Source: an uncultured Bacteroidales bacterium (GTDB lineage: Bacteria > Bacteroidota > Bacteroidia > Bacteroidales > Paludibacteraceae). From it: a DNA stretch of 64,000 bases. The position numbers were made by a program, and so were the translations under genes. Of this stretch, positions 38,595 through 48,861 are shown piece by piece. The stretch's first letter is position 1; every line of letters begins with the position of its first letter. The notes below the pieces were generated by a model. The model saw only the letters and a list, made by a program, of their open reading frames with translations, was not told where the DNA came from and ran no database searches. The stretch lies in NCBI GenBank assembly GCA_902798385.1, contig CADBWK010000006.1, forward strand, positions 1 to 64,000. The letters run 5' to 3'.

Positions 38595-41500
38595 GGGTAC
38601 GCATGCTCTCTATATCTCCAATAATGGTGGTACAAGCCATGCGTACACGACCAGTAGCCCGACTGCAGTTTATGCCGCGAAGGTATTCGACCTCGAAGCA
38701 GGCACCTATACCTTCCAATACGATTGGTTGGCTAACGGTGAGAGCAACTACGACTTGTTGTGCGTTGCCCTGGTTCCGGATACACTGGAATTGACCGTAT
38801 CCACTTCAGGAACGTTCTCATTGCCTACCGGCTGGACGAAGTTATATGCAGCTACTAAGTTGAACTTGTCAACTACTTGGAAAACAGAAACGTTTGATGT
38901 AACTGTTGATAAGGCAGGTCTCTACAAAGTTGTACTTCTCTGGAGAGACGATACCAGTGGCGGTAGTCAGACTCCGGCTGCTGTAGATAACTTCAGCATC
39001 ACGAAGATTACCTGTTTGCCGGTATCTGAGTTGACCGTAACGAACATCACTTCTTCTTCGGCTACCATCGGTTGGACCAATGGTGAAGAGAGTCAAGAAG
39101 CATGGCAACTTGTTTACACGGCTGATCCTGAGTTTGACCTCGCTGAGGTAACGGATGAAGAGATTATTGACGTCGCTTCGAACCCGTATGCTTTGGCAGA
39201 GTTGATCACCGACACCTTATATACCGTATACGTACGTGCGAACTGCGGTGATGAAGACGGTGTCAGCATTTGGGCTACGACAACCTTCCGTACGGCAAGT
39301 GCTTGTCAGCAACCGGATGATGTCAAAGCAGACACGCTCACCACGACATCTGCTACCATCAGCTGGAATGCTTATGGTCAGACCGGCTTCAACCTCCGTT
39401 ATAGCACCGATGGTGAGAACTGGACGGTTGTAGAGGATATTGAAACCAGTCCGTATGTTATCGAAGGTTTGGATGCCGGTACTAGGTACGGTGTACAAGT
39501 TCAAAACAGCTGTAACACGGCTGCATGGACGTCTCCTGTTACGTTCAAGACTGTTTACGGTGTTCCGTATGCTGAGAACTTCAATGCCCTCACGGATTAT
39601 CCGACGGAGTGGCTGCGTTATACTGGTGTCCTGATCGATGATGTATTGGCAGGTACGGCTAAGTTGACCACACCGGCTTCTTCCGGCTGGACCTTCCGTT
39701 CGGAGACCGACAAGGTATTCAACAGCAAGCACATCTCGGTAAATATCTGGAGTACCTACAAGTACTGGACGGTATTGCCGAATGTGGCTCTTGACGAGAA
39801 CGTACAACTGTCCTTCACGATGGCACTGTCTAAGTCTACTACGGCTTACACGCAAATCGCTACGACAGGTACGGACGATAAGTTCGTTGTCCTGATTTCT
39901 ACCGATAATGGTGCTACCTGGACGATTCTCCGTCAATGGGATAACGCCGGATCTGAGTATGTATATAACAACATCGCATTGTATGGCGAAGAGGTTACTA
40001 TTGATCTCAGCCAATATGCTAATCAGAACGTTCAGATTGCCCTCTACGGTGCATCTACCGTATCGAATGCGGATAACTATCTGCACGTAGATGATGTGCT
40101 GATTGATCATATCCCGGCATGTGTCAAACCGACCGGTCTGACTGTTTCGGATGTATTCGCTCGTTCGGCTAAACTCAGCTGGACGGCCGGTGCAGCTGAG
40201 CAGAGCGCATGGGATATTGCTCTCGATACAATCGCTAACTTCAACCCGGATACGCTGACAAGCATCCTCACCGTGAACGAGAATCCGTACACGCTGACGA
40301 ACTTGCTGCCGAGCCACACCTATTATGTTTACGTACGCGCGAACTGCGGTGAGGAAGACGGTAACAGCGTATGGACCGCTCGTCAGTCCTTCACGACTAC
40401 TGTAGCTTGTCCTGCTCCGAATGGTTTGGAGGCTGAGTTGACCATGGGTAACGGTTCTATCGCAACCCTCACGTGGAATGCAGCTGAGGCAACCGAGTGG
40501 ACTGTTCAATACGGTTTGGATAACACGTTCGAAGAGAAGAACGAGCAGATTGTTACCGAGGCTTCGATTGACCTGACCGGTCTGACGGCTGAGGCTACCT
40601 ACTACGCACGTGTCAAAGCGAACTGCGACGAAGAGACCAGCAGTGCTTGGAGCACCGTTATCTCCTTCGTTCCGACCGACATCTACTCGATGGTAGTTAA
40701 CGATGGTACGGCTACGAACAGCTTCGTACCTATCTACGGTACCTACGTAGATGAGGGTAATACTGCCAGCCAGTTCATCGTTCCGGCTGCTGAGATCCAA
40801 GAGCTTCTCTGGGATTCGATTACAGCGTTGACCTTCCACTCCAGCACGGCTTCTGTTAACTGGGGCGCAGCTGAGTTCGAGGTTTATGTAGCTCCGACGG
40901 AGGCTGCTACGCTCGATGCATTGGTTGAGTGGAGCAAGCTGACGCAAGTCATGACTGCCGCTAACCTCACTGTTGTGGATAACAAGATGGTAGTAACGTT
41001 CAGCGAGCCGTTCCAATACACAGGTGACAACCTGCTCATCGGCTTCAAGCAGACCGTTGCAGGAGATTGGAAGTCCACCAGCTGGTATGGTATCACCGCT
41101 CAGGGTGCTTCTATCGGTGGTTACGGTACGGGTAACAACATGGCTCAACGTAACTTCTTGCCGAAGATGACGATCAACTACGTTCCGGGTGAGGCTCCGG
41201 CTTGTATGTGGGCAACCCACATCGAGGTATCGGAGATCACGGCTGAAGGCGCTACCTTCGCTTGGGATGCTGTTGAAGACGCTAACTGGGAGTACGCAGT
41301 TGTTCCGGCTGACGAGGATCTGATTCCGACTGAGTTCGCTCCTGCTACCAACCCGATCGTTCTTGACAACCTCGAGGAAGCTACCTCGTACATCTTCTAC
41401 CTGCGTAACAACTGCGGTGAAGAGAACAGCAAGCTTGTTTCGGTTGCCTTCTCGACTGTCGAGAACATCGCGGCTCTGCCGTACGAAACTACCTTCGCAG

Positions 41501-42111
41501 ATGCACAAGGTTGGAAGTTTGCTAACGATGCTAACGCTTGGGTAATTGCAGATAACGAACTGTTCATCTCCAACAACGGCGAGACCTATGCTTACGACGA
41601 AGATGCAGCTTCTATATCGTTCGCTACCAAGCTCTTCGACTTCGTTAAGGATACGATCTATACCGTTTCTTACGAGTGGAAGTGCGTAGGTGAGTACAAC
41701 GATGAGGATGGCGCTCTCGACTTTATGCGCGTTGCCCTCGTTCCGGCTGAGGTTGAGTTGACCGCCGGTGTAACTCCGGAAGGTCTGACGGCAGACAACC
41801 TGCCTGCCGGCTGGATTGCACTCGATACCCTGCCGCTCTATGGTCAGGCATCGTATGCAACGATGGAATTGGATGTTGAGGTTCCTGTTGGTCACTACCG
41901 CGTTGCCTTCATCTGGATCAACGATGATAGCAGCTCCGATGGTGCACCGGCTGCAATCAACAGCTTCGAGATTGGATTCCAGAAGACTCCGACGCGTATC
42001 GACGGTGGCGCTGGCATCGAATCGAAGGCAGTTAAGTTCCTCAAGAACAACCACGTTTACATCCGCATCAACGACCGCATCTATGATGCTACCGGTCGCC
42101 GGGTAGAGTAA
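38551..42111 (+). pseudogene. Giant Fn3 surface protein, C-terminal part (out of frame)
   Basis: Continuation of the protein begun at 31854, in the next frame. Homologous coding resumes at about 38551 with YTNAWVLGEAAHNGEG and continues for about 1187 codons: Fn3-like domains near 39012, 39300, 40116, 40408 and 41200, a jelly-roll (about 39560-40100) and the third copy of the approximately 180-residue module (40681-41190, SFVPIYGTYVDEGNTASQF). The end, KNNHVYIRINDRIYDATGRR, is the same short C-terminal motif as in the other giants. ATG codons up to 38437 are in frame but would give unrelated residues, so this part is probably not translated alone. Typed as a broken gene; an assembly error is equally possible. 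Confidence 0.72.
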
Positions 42112-42144
42112 GTTTTGGTCGCGCAAACAAGCGCTGAATAATTC

Positions 42145-42178
42145 AGAAGGGGCTGCCGCAAGGTAGCCCTTTCTGTTT
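42145..42178 (+). terminator. Rho-independent terminator after the split giant gene
   Basis: AGAAGGGGCTGCC, loop GCAA, GGTAGCCCTTTCT (42145-42174): a 13-bp stem with two G-T pairs, then GTTT. It separates this gene from the operon at 42314. Confidence 0.85.
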
Positions 42179-42248
42179 GCCATTTTTCTGTCTTTTTGCC
42201 AAAAATGCAGACAAAAAGAAAAAAAAACAACGAAAAAGTGACAAAAAC

Positions 42249-42279
42249 TTGCGTAAATGAATATTTTTTTGTAATTTTG
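42249..42279 (+). promoter_or_regulatory. Promoter of the four-gene surface operon
   Basis: TTG (42249-42251, extended as TTGCGTAAATG), 20 nt, TAATTTTG (42272-42279), 34 nt before the GTG at 42314. No other promoter of this type is visible until after 52,161. Confidence 0.72.
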
Positions 42280-42313
42280 CCGCCCGAAACTTAAATTATT
42301 AAGTTATAAGTCT

Positions 42314-43276
42314 GTGAAAAGGTATGGCTTTATAGTATGCTGTATGCTCCTATGGTGTGTGTCCATAGGCGCTTACACGCGCCTCACACCGGAGACCTAC
42401 CATTTCGTGTCGCTGCATGGTGACGTGGGTCATTCGGCGCTGCTGCATACCGTCGAGGGCATGAAGCCTTCTACCGGATTCAACGGCAACCTCGGTGTGG
42501 ACTATCGCCTCTTCCATAACAATTTTATTTTCTCCGTCGGCGTAGAAGGCATGTATGAGCTGAACGTCAACAGCATGGACGAATTGGACGTCTCGATCCC
42601 GATGATGGATACCGAGGGCGAGCTGTTCGATATGCATGTACACGTCGATAAATCCCGCGACTTGGCGCAGATGGTTAACCTCAATATCCCGCTGCTCTTC
42701 GGCGGTGAGTGGGGACGCTTCTATTTCATGGTGGGACCGAAAGTGTCGCTCAACATGTGGGGCGTGACCTCTTCCCATGCCGAGGTGACCACCTACGGCG
42801 AGTACGACAAGTACTACGACGATTTCTATGACATGCCGAATCACCAGTTCGAGTCGGATCAGTACATGGGTAGCGCCGTATTGCCTTTGAAATGGAATTT
42901 CAATATCATGGCGCATGCCGAGATAGGCGGTCGTATCGGACATATGTTCAAGCACAAACAGTTCCGCCTCAACCCCGATAAGGTACGGATGTATCTGGCG
43001 GCATACATGGACTTCGGCGTACTGGACGTGCATATCAAGGGCAGCGGCGCACCGATGTTCGAGTATCGTGAGACGGACAAGGGCGTTCAGTTCTACGTGC
43101 AGCCGCTGATGAAGAGCGACTTGGCGGACAATGCGGTGTTCCGCAATCTGAATGTCGGTATTAAATTTACGGTAGCTTTCGAGATGCCCAAACACGGCAA
43201 ATCTTATATTTACGATTATCAAAAGAACAACCGCCTCGATATTAAGCGCGGTGGTAACCAAGGTATAAAATTCTAA
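42314..43276 (+). CDS. Outer-membrane beta-barrel protein (320 aa), first gene of surface operon
   Basis: Starts at GTG 42314 with a signal peptide (MKRYGFIVCCMLLWCVSIGAY). The rest is strand-rich with aromatic ends (FIFSVGVEGMYEL, VNLNIPLLFGGEWGRFYFMV, MYLAAYMDFGVLDVHI, LNVGIKFTVAFEMP), as in small Bacteroidetes porin-like barrels, with a basic tail after the last strand (SYIYDYQKNNRLDIKRGG). It is a paralogue of the barrel at 16821. Only 3 nt separate it from the barrel/OmpA gene, so the two are surely co-expressed. It is not a recognisable PorP/SprF. Inferred role: outer-membrane part of a complex with the next three gene products. Confidence 0.78.
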   Translation: MKRYGFIVCCMLLWCVSIGAYTRLTPETYHFVSLHGDVGHSALLHTVEGMKPSTGFNGNLGVDYRLFHNNFIFSVGVEGMYELNVNSMDELDVSIPMMDTEGELFDMHVHVDKSRDLAQMVNLNIPLLFGGEWGRFYFMVGPKVSLNMWGVTSSHAEVTTYGEYDKYYDDFYDMPNHQFESDQYMGSAVLPLKWNFNIMAHAEIGGRIGHMFKHKQFRLNPDKVRMYLAAYMDFGVLDVHIKGSGAPMFEYRETDKGVQFYVQPLMKSDLADNAVFRNLNVGIKFTVAFEMPKHGKSYIYDYQKNNRLDIKRGGNQGIKF

Positions 43277-43279
43277 CGC

Positions 43280-45541
43280 ATGAAACGAATCATCTACATA
43301 CTGCTAATGGCATTTGGTCTGGCCACTATTGCTCCGATGGCCTCCGTAGTGGATAACCGTATCGCGGCTGTTTATGCTGTGGACGCTAAGGCGAAAGCCA
43401 AGGCGCAACGCGAGAAAGAGAAGGCTAAACAGGCTAAAGAGCGTGAGAAAGCCAAAGCGAAAGCCGCTAAGGAACGCGAGAAAGCTGCTGCCCAGAAGAA
43501 GAAAGAGGCGGAGAAAGCAGCTGCCCAAAAGCAGAAAGAGCGTGATAAAGCTGCGGCTCAAAAAGCCAAAGCCAAAGAGGCACAGGCTAAGGCCAAGGCG
43601 AAGTCTTCCGGCAACAAGCAGGTAGCGAAAGCGGCTGCGCCGAAGCAGAACAACAACCTCACGGCTGCCGAGGAGAAAGCGCAATACATGGAGCAGATTG
43701 CAGCTATCGACAAGGCCAATGCCAAGGCAAACGCTTATAACGAACGCGATATCGCTCACCGTCTCGGATTCTGGGGACAGGTCGGTTACTCGAATCTCTT
43801 CACCTCCGGTATCCAATACCAGGAGCCGGCAGCTGCAGGACTGAATCCGGTCGGCTTCCAAAACAAAGACAACGGATTCGTAGGCGGCGGTCTCGGTCTG
43901 GGTTACCAACTGCGCTACAAACAGATGTTGATGACCGTAGGTGCAGAGTTCAATTTCTATAACTCCGTCATGGGTATCTCCAATCAGCCGGATGGTAAGT
44001 TCGCGCTTCACTACGGTATGAAACCGTATGACAAGACGATGATCTACAACTACGATATGAACGGCCTGAAGGACAAGCTGATCGGCGGATTTGTACAAGT
44101 GCCCATCCTCTTTGGTATGGAGCTCAAGAAACTACCGCTCTTCTGGCAAGCCGGTTTGAAGGTAGGTCTCGGTCTGATGGGGCAATCGACCGTCAGCGGT
44201 AAGCTCACCACCACCATTGACGACAAGGAGCTCATCGCCGGCATGACGGATATGTATAACCATACGCTGGTGACCGATCAGGATATCGATCGTCCGAAGA
44301 CGAATGTGAAGTTCGGTCTGAACCTCGCAGCGCACGCTGAAGTAGGTGTCAACCTCGACCAGTGGATCAACGCCACTCCGCGTGTTCGCGCTTCGCTCTT
44401 CGTGGACTATGGTTTCCTCAATTCGCTCAATTATACGGAGACAGCGAAGGCTAATCCGGGTGCACAGGATATCCCGACGCAGATGCTCGTAGCGGCTAAC
44501 CCGCTTGAGTTCCCCGTTAACTCCGCTTTGGCTACTACTTCGGCAGCCGGCGCCAAGGTCAACCCCTTCCTCGTAGGAGCCAAGATCGCCGTTTGGTTCG
44601 ATCTGCCGCGTCCGAAGAAGGCTACGCAGGACTACCCGAAGGCACCGACGCCGCGTATGGGAGTCTTTATGTATGACGAAAACACCGCGCTTGCGCTGGG
44701 TGGTGTAGCCGTGGAGATCACCAATACCGAAACCGGCAAGACCATGCAGAAGAATACCAACCGTCAGGGTCTCTTGCAAGGACGTTTCGCTCCGGGTGAG
44801 TACCGCATCTCCGCGACGAAGAACGGTTACTTCCCCTCGGATACCATCCTGCATACCGTGGAGGTCTTCGACTTCGATACCCTCCGTCTGCCGCTCGAGC
44901 GTATCCCGGCGCCGATCGTTTATACGCTCTGTATGAACATCTACGACGTGGAGACCAAGCAGCCGATCGAGGCAACCGTTCGTCTGACTTCCACCAAAGA
45001 CTCGGTAGCGCTCTATACGGCGCAGTCTGCGGATGACGGATTCATCGAGACGCCGCTCACCGAAGGCGATTATATCGCGCATATGAACGCACAGGGCTAT
45101 ATGCCGAAGGATGACACGCTCCACTTCGTGCGCGATACCTTTGACCTCTATATGCAGCATATCAAAGAGGGTATAAAAGTGAAGATCGAGAACCTCTTCT
45201 TCGCTACCAACAAGACTTATATCCTCCCGCAGTCTGAGCAGGCAATGTCTGACTTGGCGAACTTCCTGCTGGAGAACCAGACCGTCAAGATTCATATCGT
45301 CGGTCACACCGATGCTGTCGGTACGGACGAGGCCAACCAGATCCTGTCCGAGGGTCGTGCTAACTCCGTTCGCAATGACCTTATCAAGCGTGGTGTAGCT
45401 GCAGAGCGTATGACCGCCGAAGGTAAGGGTGAGAAAGAACCGGTGGCTGATAACGATACCGATGAGGGACGTCAGCTCAACCGTCGTGTAGAATTTACCA
45501 TCACCGATGTAGGTGACGAAGATATACAACAGATTTTCTAA
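43280..45541 (+). CDS. Barrel-OmpA fusion protein with Ala/Lys-rich N-terminal region (753 aa)
   Basis: Domains in order: signal peptide (about 1-33); a highly charged Lys/Ala/Glu coiled region (about 34-115, repeats such as EKAKAKAAKEREKAAAQKKK); a barrel-like domain (about 150-435, LGFWGQVGYSNLFTSGIQY, FLVGAKIAVWFDLP); two carboxypeptidase-regulatory-like beta domains (about 455-545 and 548-632, GVAVEITNTETGK and IEATVRLTSTKDS); and an OmpA peptidoglycan-binding domain (about 635-740, NLFFATNKTYILP, VGHTDAVGTDEAN, LNRRVEF). It would thus bridge outer membrane and cell wall. The combination of CRD-like and OmpA domains recalls the T9SS protein PorE, but the TPR and WD40 parts of PorE are absent and a barrel is present instead. 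Confidence 0.85.
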   Translation: MKRIIYILLMAFGLATIAPMASVVDNRIAAVYAVDAKAKAKAQREKEKAKQAKEREKAKAKAAKEREKAAAQKKKEAEKAAAQKQKERDKAAAQKAKAKEAQAKAKAKSSGNKQVAKAAAPKQNNNLTAAEEKAQYMEQIAAIDKANAKANAYNERDIAHRLGFWGQVGYSNLFTSGIQYQEPAAAGLNPVGFQNKDNGFVGGGLGLGYQLRYKQMLMTVGAEFNFYNSVMGISNQPDGKFALHYGMKPYDKTMIYNYDMNGLKDKLIGGFVQVPILFGMELKKLPLFWQAGLKVGLGLMGQSTVSGKLTTTIDDKELIAGMTDMYNHTLVTDQDIDRPKTNVKFGLNLAAHAEVGVNLDQWINATPRVRASLFVDYGFLNSLNYTETAKANPGAQDIPTQMLVAANPLEFPVNSALATTSAAGAKVNPFLVGAKIAVWFDLPRPKKATQDYPKAPTPRMGVFMYDENTALALGGVAVEITNTETGKTMQKNTNRQGLLQGRFAPGEYRISATKNGYFPSDTILHTVEVFDFDTLRLPLERIPAPIVYTLCMNIYDVETKQPIEATVRLTSTKDSVALYTAQSADDGFIETPLTEGDYIAHMNAQGYMPKDDTLHFVRDTFDLYMQHIKEGIKVKIENLFFATNKTYILPQSEQAMSDLANFLLENQTVKIHIVGHTDAVGTDEANQILSEGRANSVRNDLIKRGVAAERMTAEGKGEKEPVADNDTDEGRQLNRRVEFTITDVGDEDIQQIF

Positions 45542-45601
45542 ATCTGAAATAATCGTGCCTCGCAGGGGCTAAGAAAACTGATAACTGAAAACTGAATACT
45601 T

Positions 45602-48600
45602 ATGAGGAGAATCCTCAGTACATATATTATCCTGCTGTTCAGCGTCCTGGCTTGGGCGCAGAGCGGTTCGACCGTGGCAACCGCATTGCCCTATGAGTGC
45701 AGTTTCGAGGAATCCGATATCCTCACTCCGTGGCGCTTGAATGCCGGTGCCTCGAGTTCCGGGGATAAGTGGATCTTCGGTACGGCGGTGCATAGTGCCG
45801 GAAGACGTTCGCTCTATGTGACCAATGACGGACAGAACCCCGGGTACAGCAGAAAGAAAACCGTCTTGGTTTCCTACCTCCGCTATAAATTCCCTACCGG
45901 ATCTTCCACAAAGAAATACGACGTTAACTTTGACTGGAAAGGTCAGGGTGATGACGATCAGTCCTGCCTCTATGTCATGGTCTGCCCCGAAGATCAGTTG
46001 ACCCAAAACGGAGCGTACAATCTCAATAATCTGCTCAATGCACCGAATGCGCAGCTCTCGACGCAGCAGTTGGGTGCATGTCAGAATCTGGCGATTACCG
46101 AAGATTCCGTATCGAAATACCTTTGCGGCGGAACAACCTGGCAGAACGTATCGTTTGTCACTCCGGTCAGTGTGAATGCGCTTAATTCCCAGAAGAATTT
46201 CGTCTTCCTCTTTATCTGGATCAATAAGAACTCGCAGGCCAATGATACGGTTCCTAAATCGAGTATCGCTATCGATAACTTCCAAATCAATACGATGGCG
46301 ATCACCAAGCCGACCAACGTGCGCGTTTATCCGCAGTGCGAGGACTCGACCCTCTTGGTGACTTGGGAGAGTTCGCAGTCCGAGTTCGATATCCAGTACC
46401 GCAGTCTGGGTGAACTCGACTGGACAAAGGGTATTCAGGGCATCAACGACTACACCCCGGGCTTTACCCGTGAGGGTGGTGATAAGTGCTCCTTCGCTAT
46501 ACCGAAGATACTCGAGGGTAGTTACGACATCCGCATTCGTAGTTCGTACTACGAGGAAGAAGAGAGTAAGACCTATCACTCCAACTATGTCTATGTATCG
46601 CAGATTCTTGTGTACTGTCCGGAGAACCACTGTATCAACTACGTTGATCTGTACGATACAGCGAGAGTCGTTTGTACCTATGGTATGAACCCCGACGCGT
46701 ACAACGCGCAAGGACAGACGCCATATACGCACGTAGGTATTTTGGATAGTGGTCCGGATGCGATAGAGAGTCGTCATACGCTGCATGTCGATCCGACAGA
46801 GGTCGATCCGCGTACCGACAGTCTCTTGCATACCGTTCCTACGGGTGCGCTCGCATCCGTGCGTCTGGGTAACTGGAACTGGGGCGGTGAGGCTGAGGCG
46901 ATCACCTATAATATACATGTCGATTCGACCAACCAAGGTATCTTGATTGTCAAATATGCGGTAGTATTGGAGAACCCGGGTTCATCGCACAGCCCGCAAG
47001 AGGAGCCGCGTTTCGAGCTCCAGATCCTCGATCAGAACGATCAACTCATTGACCCGGGTTGCGGTCATGCTGTCTTCTCGTACTCCGATGGTGTACAGGA
47101 CGGTTGGAATGTAACGAAAAAGAATGATGCCGTTTGGAAAGACTGGACAACCGTCGGTGTCAACCTCATGCCGTACGACGGACAGGATATCAAGGTGCGG
47201 TTCACGACCTACGATTGTAGCCAGAGTGGTCACTACGGCTATGCGTACTTCACCGTGGACTGCGCGAACGGACATATCGAGACCGAGAACTGCGGTACCG
47301 ATGCCTATGTACAGTGTATCGCGCCGGAAGGTTTTGCCTATGCGTGGTATAACCAGAACGGCGATACCGTCAGTCATGACCAGACGCTCATCGTCGATGC
47401 CAGCCGACAGATTTACACCTGTCGCGTCAGCTTCATTGAGCAACCGGACTGCTACTTCGAGATCAAAACGACCTCCGAGCCGCGTTTCCCGGTGCCGTCC
47501 TATACCGTTGATTCCGTCTTCGGTGGCTGCTCCAGCATGCTGCGCTTCACCAACACCTCGCATGTCATGAATAAGTTCGACGGCGTAGAGAACCATACTG
47601 ACGAGAAATGTAACGAGTCGCACTGGCATTTCCGCAGTCTGGTAACCGGTCGAACAAGAGACGTCACGACCTGGTCGCCGACCTATCCGTGCTTGGAGAA
47701 AGGCGATACCGTCGAGGTGACCCTCACCTCTTATATCGGTGTTGATAACTCCTGCGACAGTACGACCGTGGATACGATCATCATGCCGAATATCATCCCG
47801 ACCAGCACCGAGTTCCATATGACGACCTGTTCGCAGGATCCGGTGAAATTTGACGGGCAGTGGTTTGATAAGGATACGACCTATGTCGGCACGTTCAAGA
47901 ACTTCGCCGGCTGTGACTCGGTATCGACCTTATACCTGAAGGTATATCAGTCCTCGCCGAACCATTATCGCCATGACTCAATATGCTCCGATTCGTCGGT
48001 AGTCATCAACGGCGTAAGGTACAATCAGTCGGTAACCGATTATCCTATATATATGCAGAACGCGCACGGGTGCGATAGTGTGCTTTATCTCACGCTCACC
48101 GTCAACGACCGTATTAAGGCGAACATCCAGCCCGTTCCGTATGTATGTGCGGACGACGAGCAGTTGTTCATCTCGATGGATATAGCCGCCGGTGTCTATG
48201 ACAGTCTGAAGGTGAAGTTCAATACGCCGCAGTTGCGCGATACCGTCATCTATGATCAGGTGACCTCGATCGCGATTCCGTATACCTCGAAGATCACACC
48301 GGGACATTATACGGCTGAGTTGACCTTCTATCAGTTCTGCTGCGGTACCTACACCGAGAAGCGCGGCTTCGATATCCGCTACCCGAGTTCGATCGTGGAG
48401 CAGAAATGGAATGACGTTTTGACGCTCCTGTCGCCGAAGTACAACGGAGGATGGAACTTCCTCTCCTTCCAGTGGTATAAGAACGGTACGCCGATCGCGG
48501 GAGCAACCAAATCCTATCTGTATGAGCCGCTGGATACCGAGGCATTCTACTACGTAGAACTGATGCGTGAGGATAGCGTTGTGATGACGACCTGCCCGAT

Positions 48601-48847
48601 TCAGCCCGTTTATCACCCGCAGCAATCGGAGTATCCGACCATCGTCACCGCAGGCAACCGTCTGCCGATGTACATGGAGCAAGAGACAACCATCTGGTAT
48701 TACACCCTCTCCGGTCAGCTCTACAGCACCTTCATCTTGCCGCAGGGCTACACCTCGCTCACCACGCCGGAGCAGACGGGTGCATATATCATCAAGTCGA
48801 TTAACGCTTCGGGCGAGACCAAAGCCCAAGTAATGATAGTACAATAG
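45602..48847 (+). CDS. T9SS cargo protein with full C-terminal sorting domain (1081 aa), copy 1
   Basis: Third gene of the operon, 60 nt after the OmpA fusion. Signal peptide (MRRILSTYIILLFSVLAWAQ), then a jelly-roll-like N-terminal domain (SFEESDILTPWRLN, SLYVTNDG), an Fn3-like domain (about 240), a central module shared with the next gene (about 415-565: ASVRLGNW, PRFELQIL, WKDWTTVGVNL, GHYGYAYFTVDC), Cys-rich GCDS(V)xxLYLxV repeats (about 755-840), and a region with QKWNDVLTLL and FQWYKNGTPI. The last about 75 residues are a typical T9SS type-A domain (TIWYYTLSGQLY, TGAYIIKSINASGETKAQVM). Probably exported and anchored on the surface. Exact role unknown. Confidence 0.82.
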   Translation: MRRILSTYIILLFSVLAWAQSGSTVATALPYECSFEESDILTPWRLNAGASSSGDKWIFGTAVHSAGRRSLYVTNDGQNPGYSRKKTVLVSYLRYKFPTGSSTKKYDVNFDWKGQGDDDQSCLYVMVCPEDQLTQNGAYNLNNLLNAPNAQLSTQQLGACQNLAITEDSVSKYLCGGTTWQNVSFVTPVSVNALNSQKNFVFLFIWINKNSQANDTVPKSSIAIDNFQINTMAITKPTNVRVYPQCEDSTLLVTWESSQSEFDIQYRSLGELDWTKGIQGINDYTPGFTREGGDKCSFAIPKILEGSYDIRIRSSYYEEEESKTYHSNYVYVSQILVYCPENHCINYVDLYDTARVVCTYGMNPDAYNAQGQTPYTHVGILDSGPDAIESRHTLHVDPTEVDPRTDSLLHTVPTGALASVRLGNWNWGGEAEAITYNIHVDSTNQGILIVKYAVVLENPGSSHSPQEEPRFELQILDQNDQLIDPGCGHAVFSYSDGVQDGWNVTKKNDAVWKDWTTVGVNLMPYDGQDIKVRFTTYDCSQSGHYGYAYFTVDCANGHIETENCGTDAYVQCIAPEGFAYAWYNQNGDTVSHDQTLIVDASRQIYTCRVSFIEQPDCYFEIKTTSEPRFPVPSYTVDSVFGGCSSMLRFTNTSHVMNKFDGVENHTDEKCNESHWHFRSLVTGRTRDVTTWSPTYPCLEKGDTVEVTLTSYIGVDNSCDSTTVDTIIMPNIIPTSTEFHMTTCSQDPVKFDGQWFDKDTTYVGTFKNFAGCDSVSTLYLKVYQSSPNHYRHDSICSDSSVVINGVRYNQSVTDYPIYMQNAHGCDSVLYLTLTVNDRIKANIQPVPYVCADDEQLFISMDIAAGVYDSLKVKFNTPQLRDTVIYDQVTSIAIPYTSKITPGHYTAELTFYQFCCGTYTEKRGFDIRYPSSIVEQKWNDVLTLLSPKYNGGWNFLSFQWYKNGTPIAGATKSYLYEPLDTEAFYYVELMREDSVVMTTCPIQPVYHPQQSEYPTIVTAGNRLPMYMEQETTIWYYTLSGQLYSTFILPQGYTSLTTPEQTGAYIIKSINASGETKAQVMIVQ

Positions 48848-48861
48848 AAACCAAACGAACA

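Noticed and set aside
39217..42183. Long open frame on the minus strand (988 codons)
   Set aside because: It lies opposite the repeat-rich Fn3 gene, whose modules are recognisable on the plus strand; the antisense translation has no domain, signal or promoter. The same holds for the long antisense frames at 19287-20936, 22445-31186, 44132-45529 and 48877-50295.
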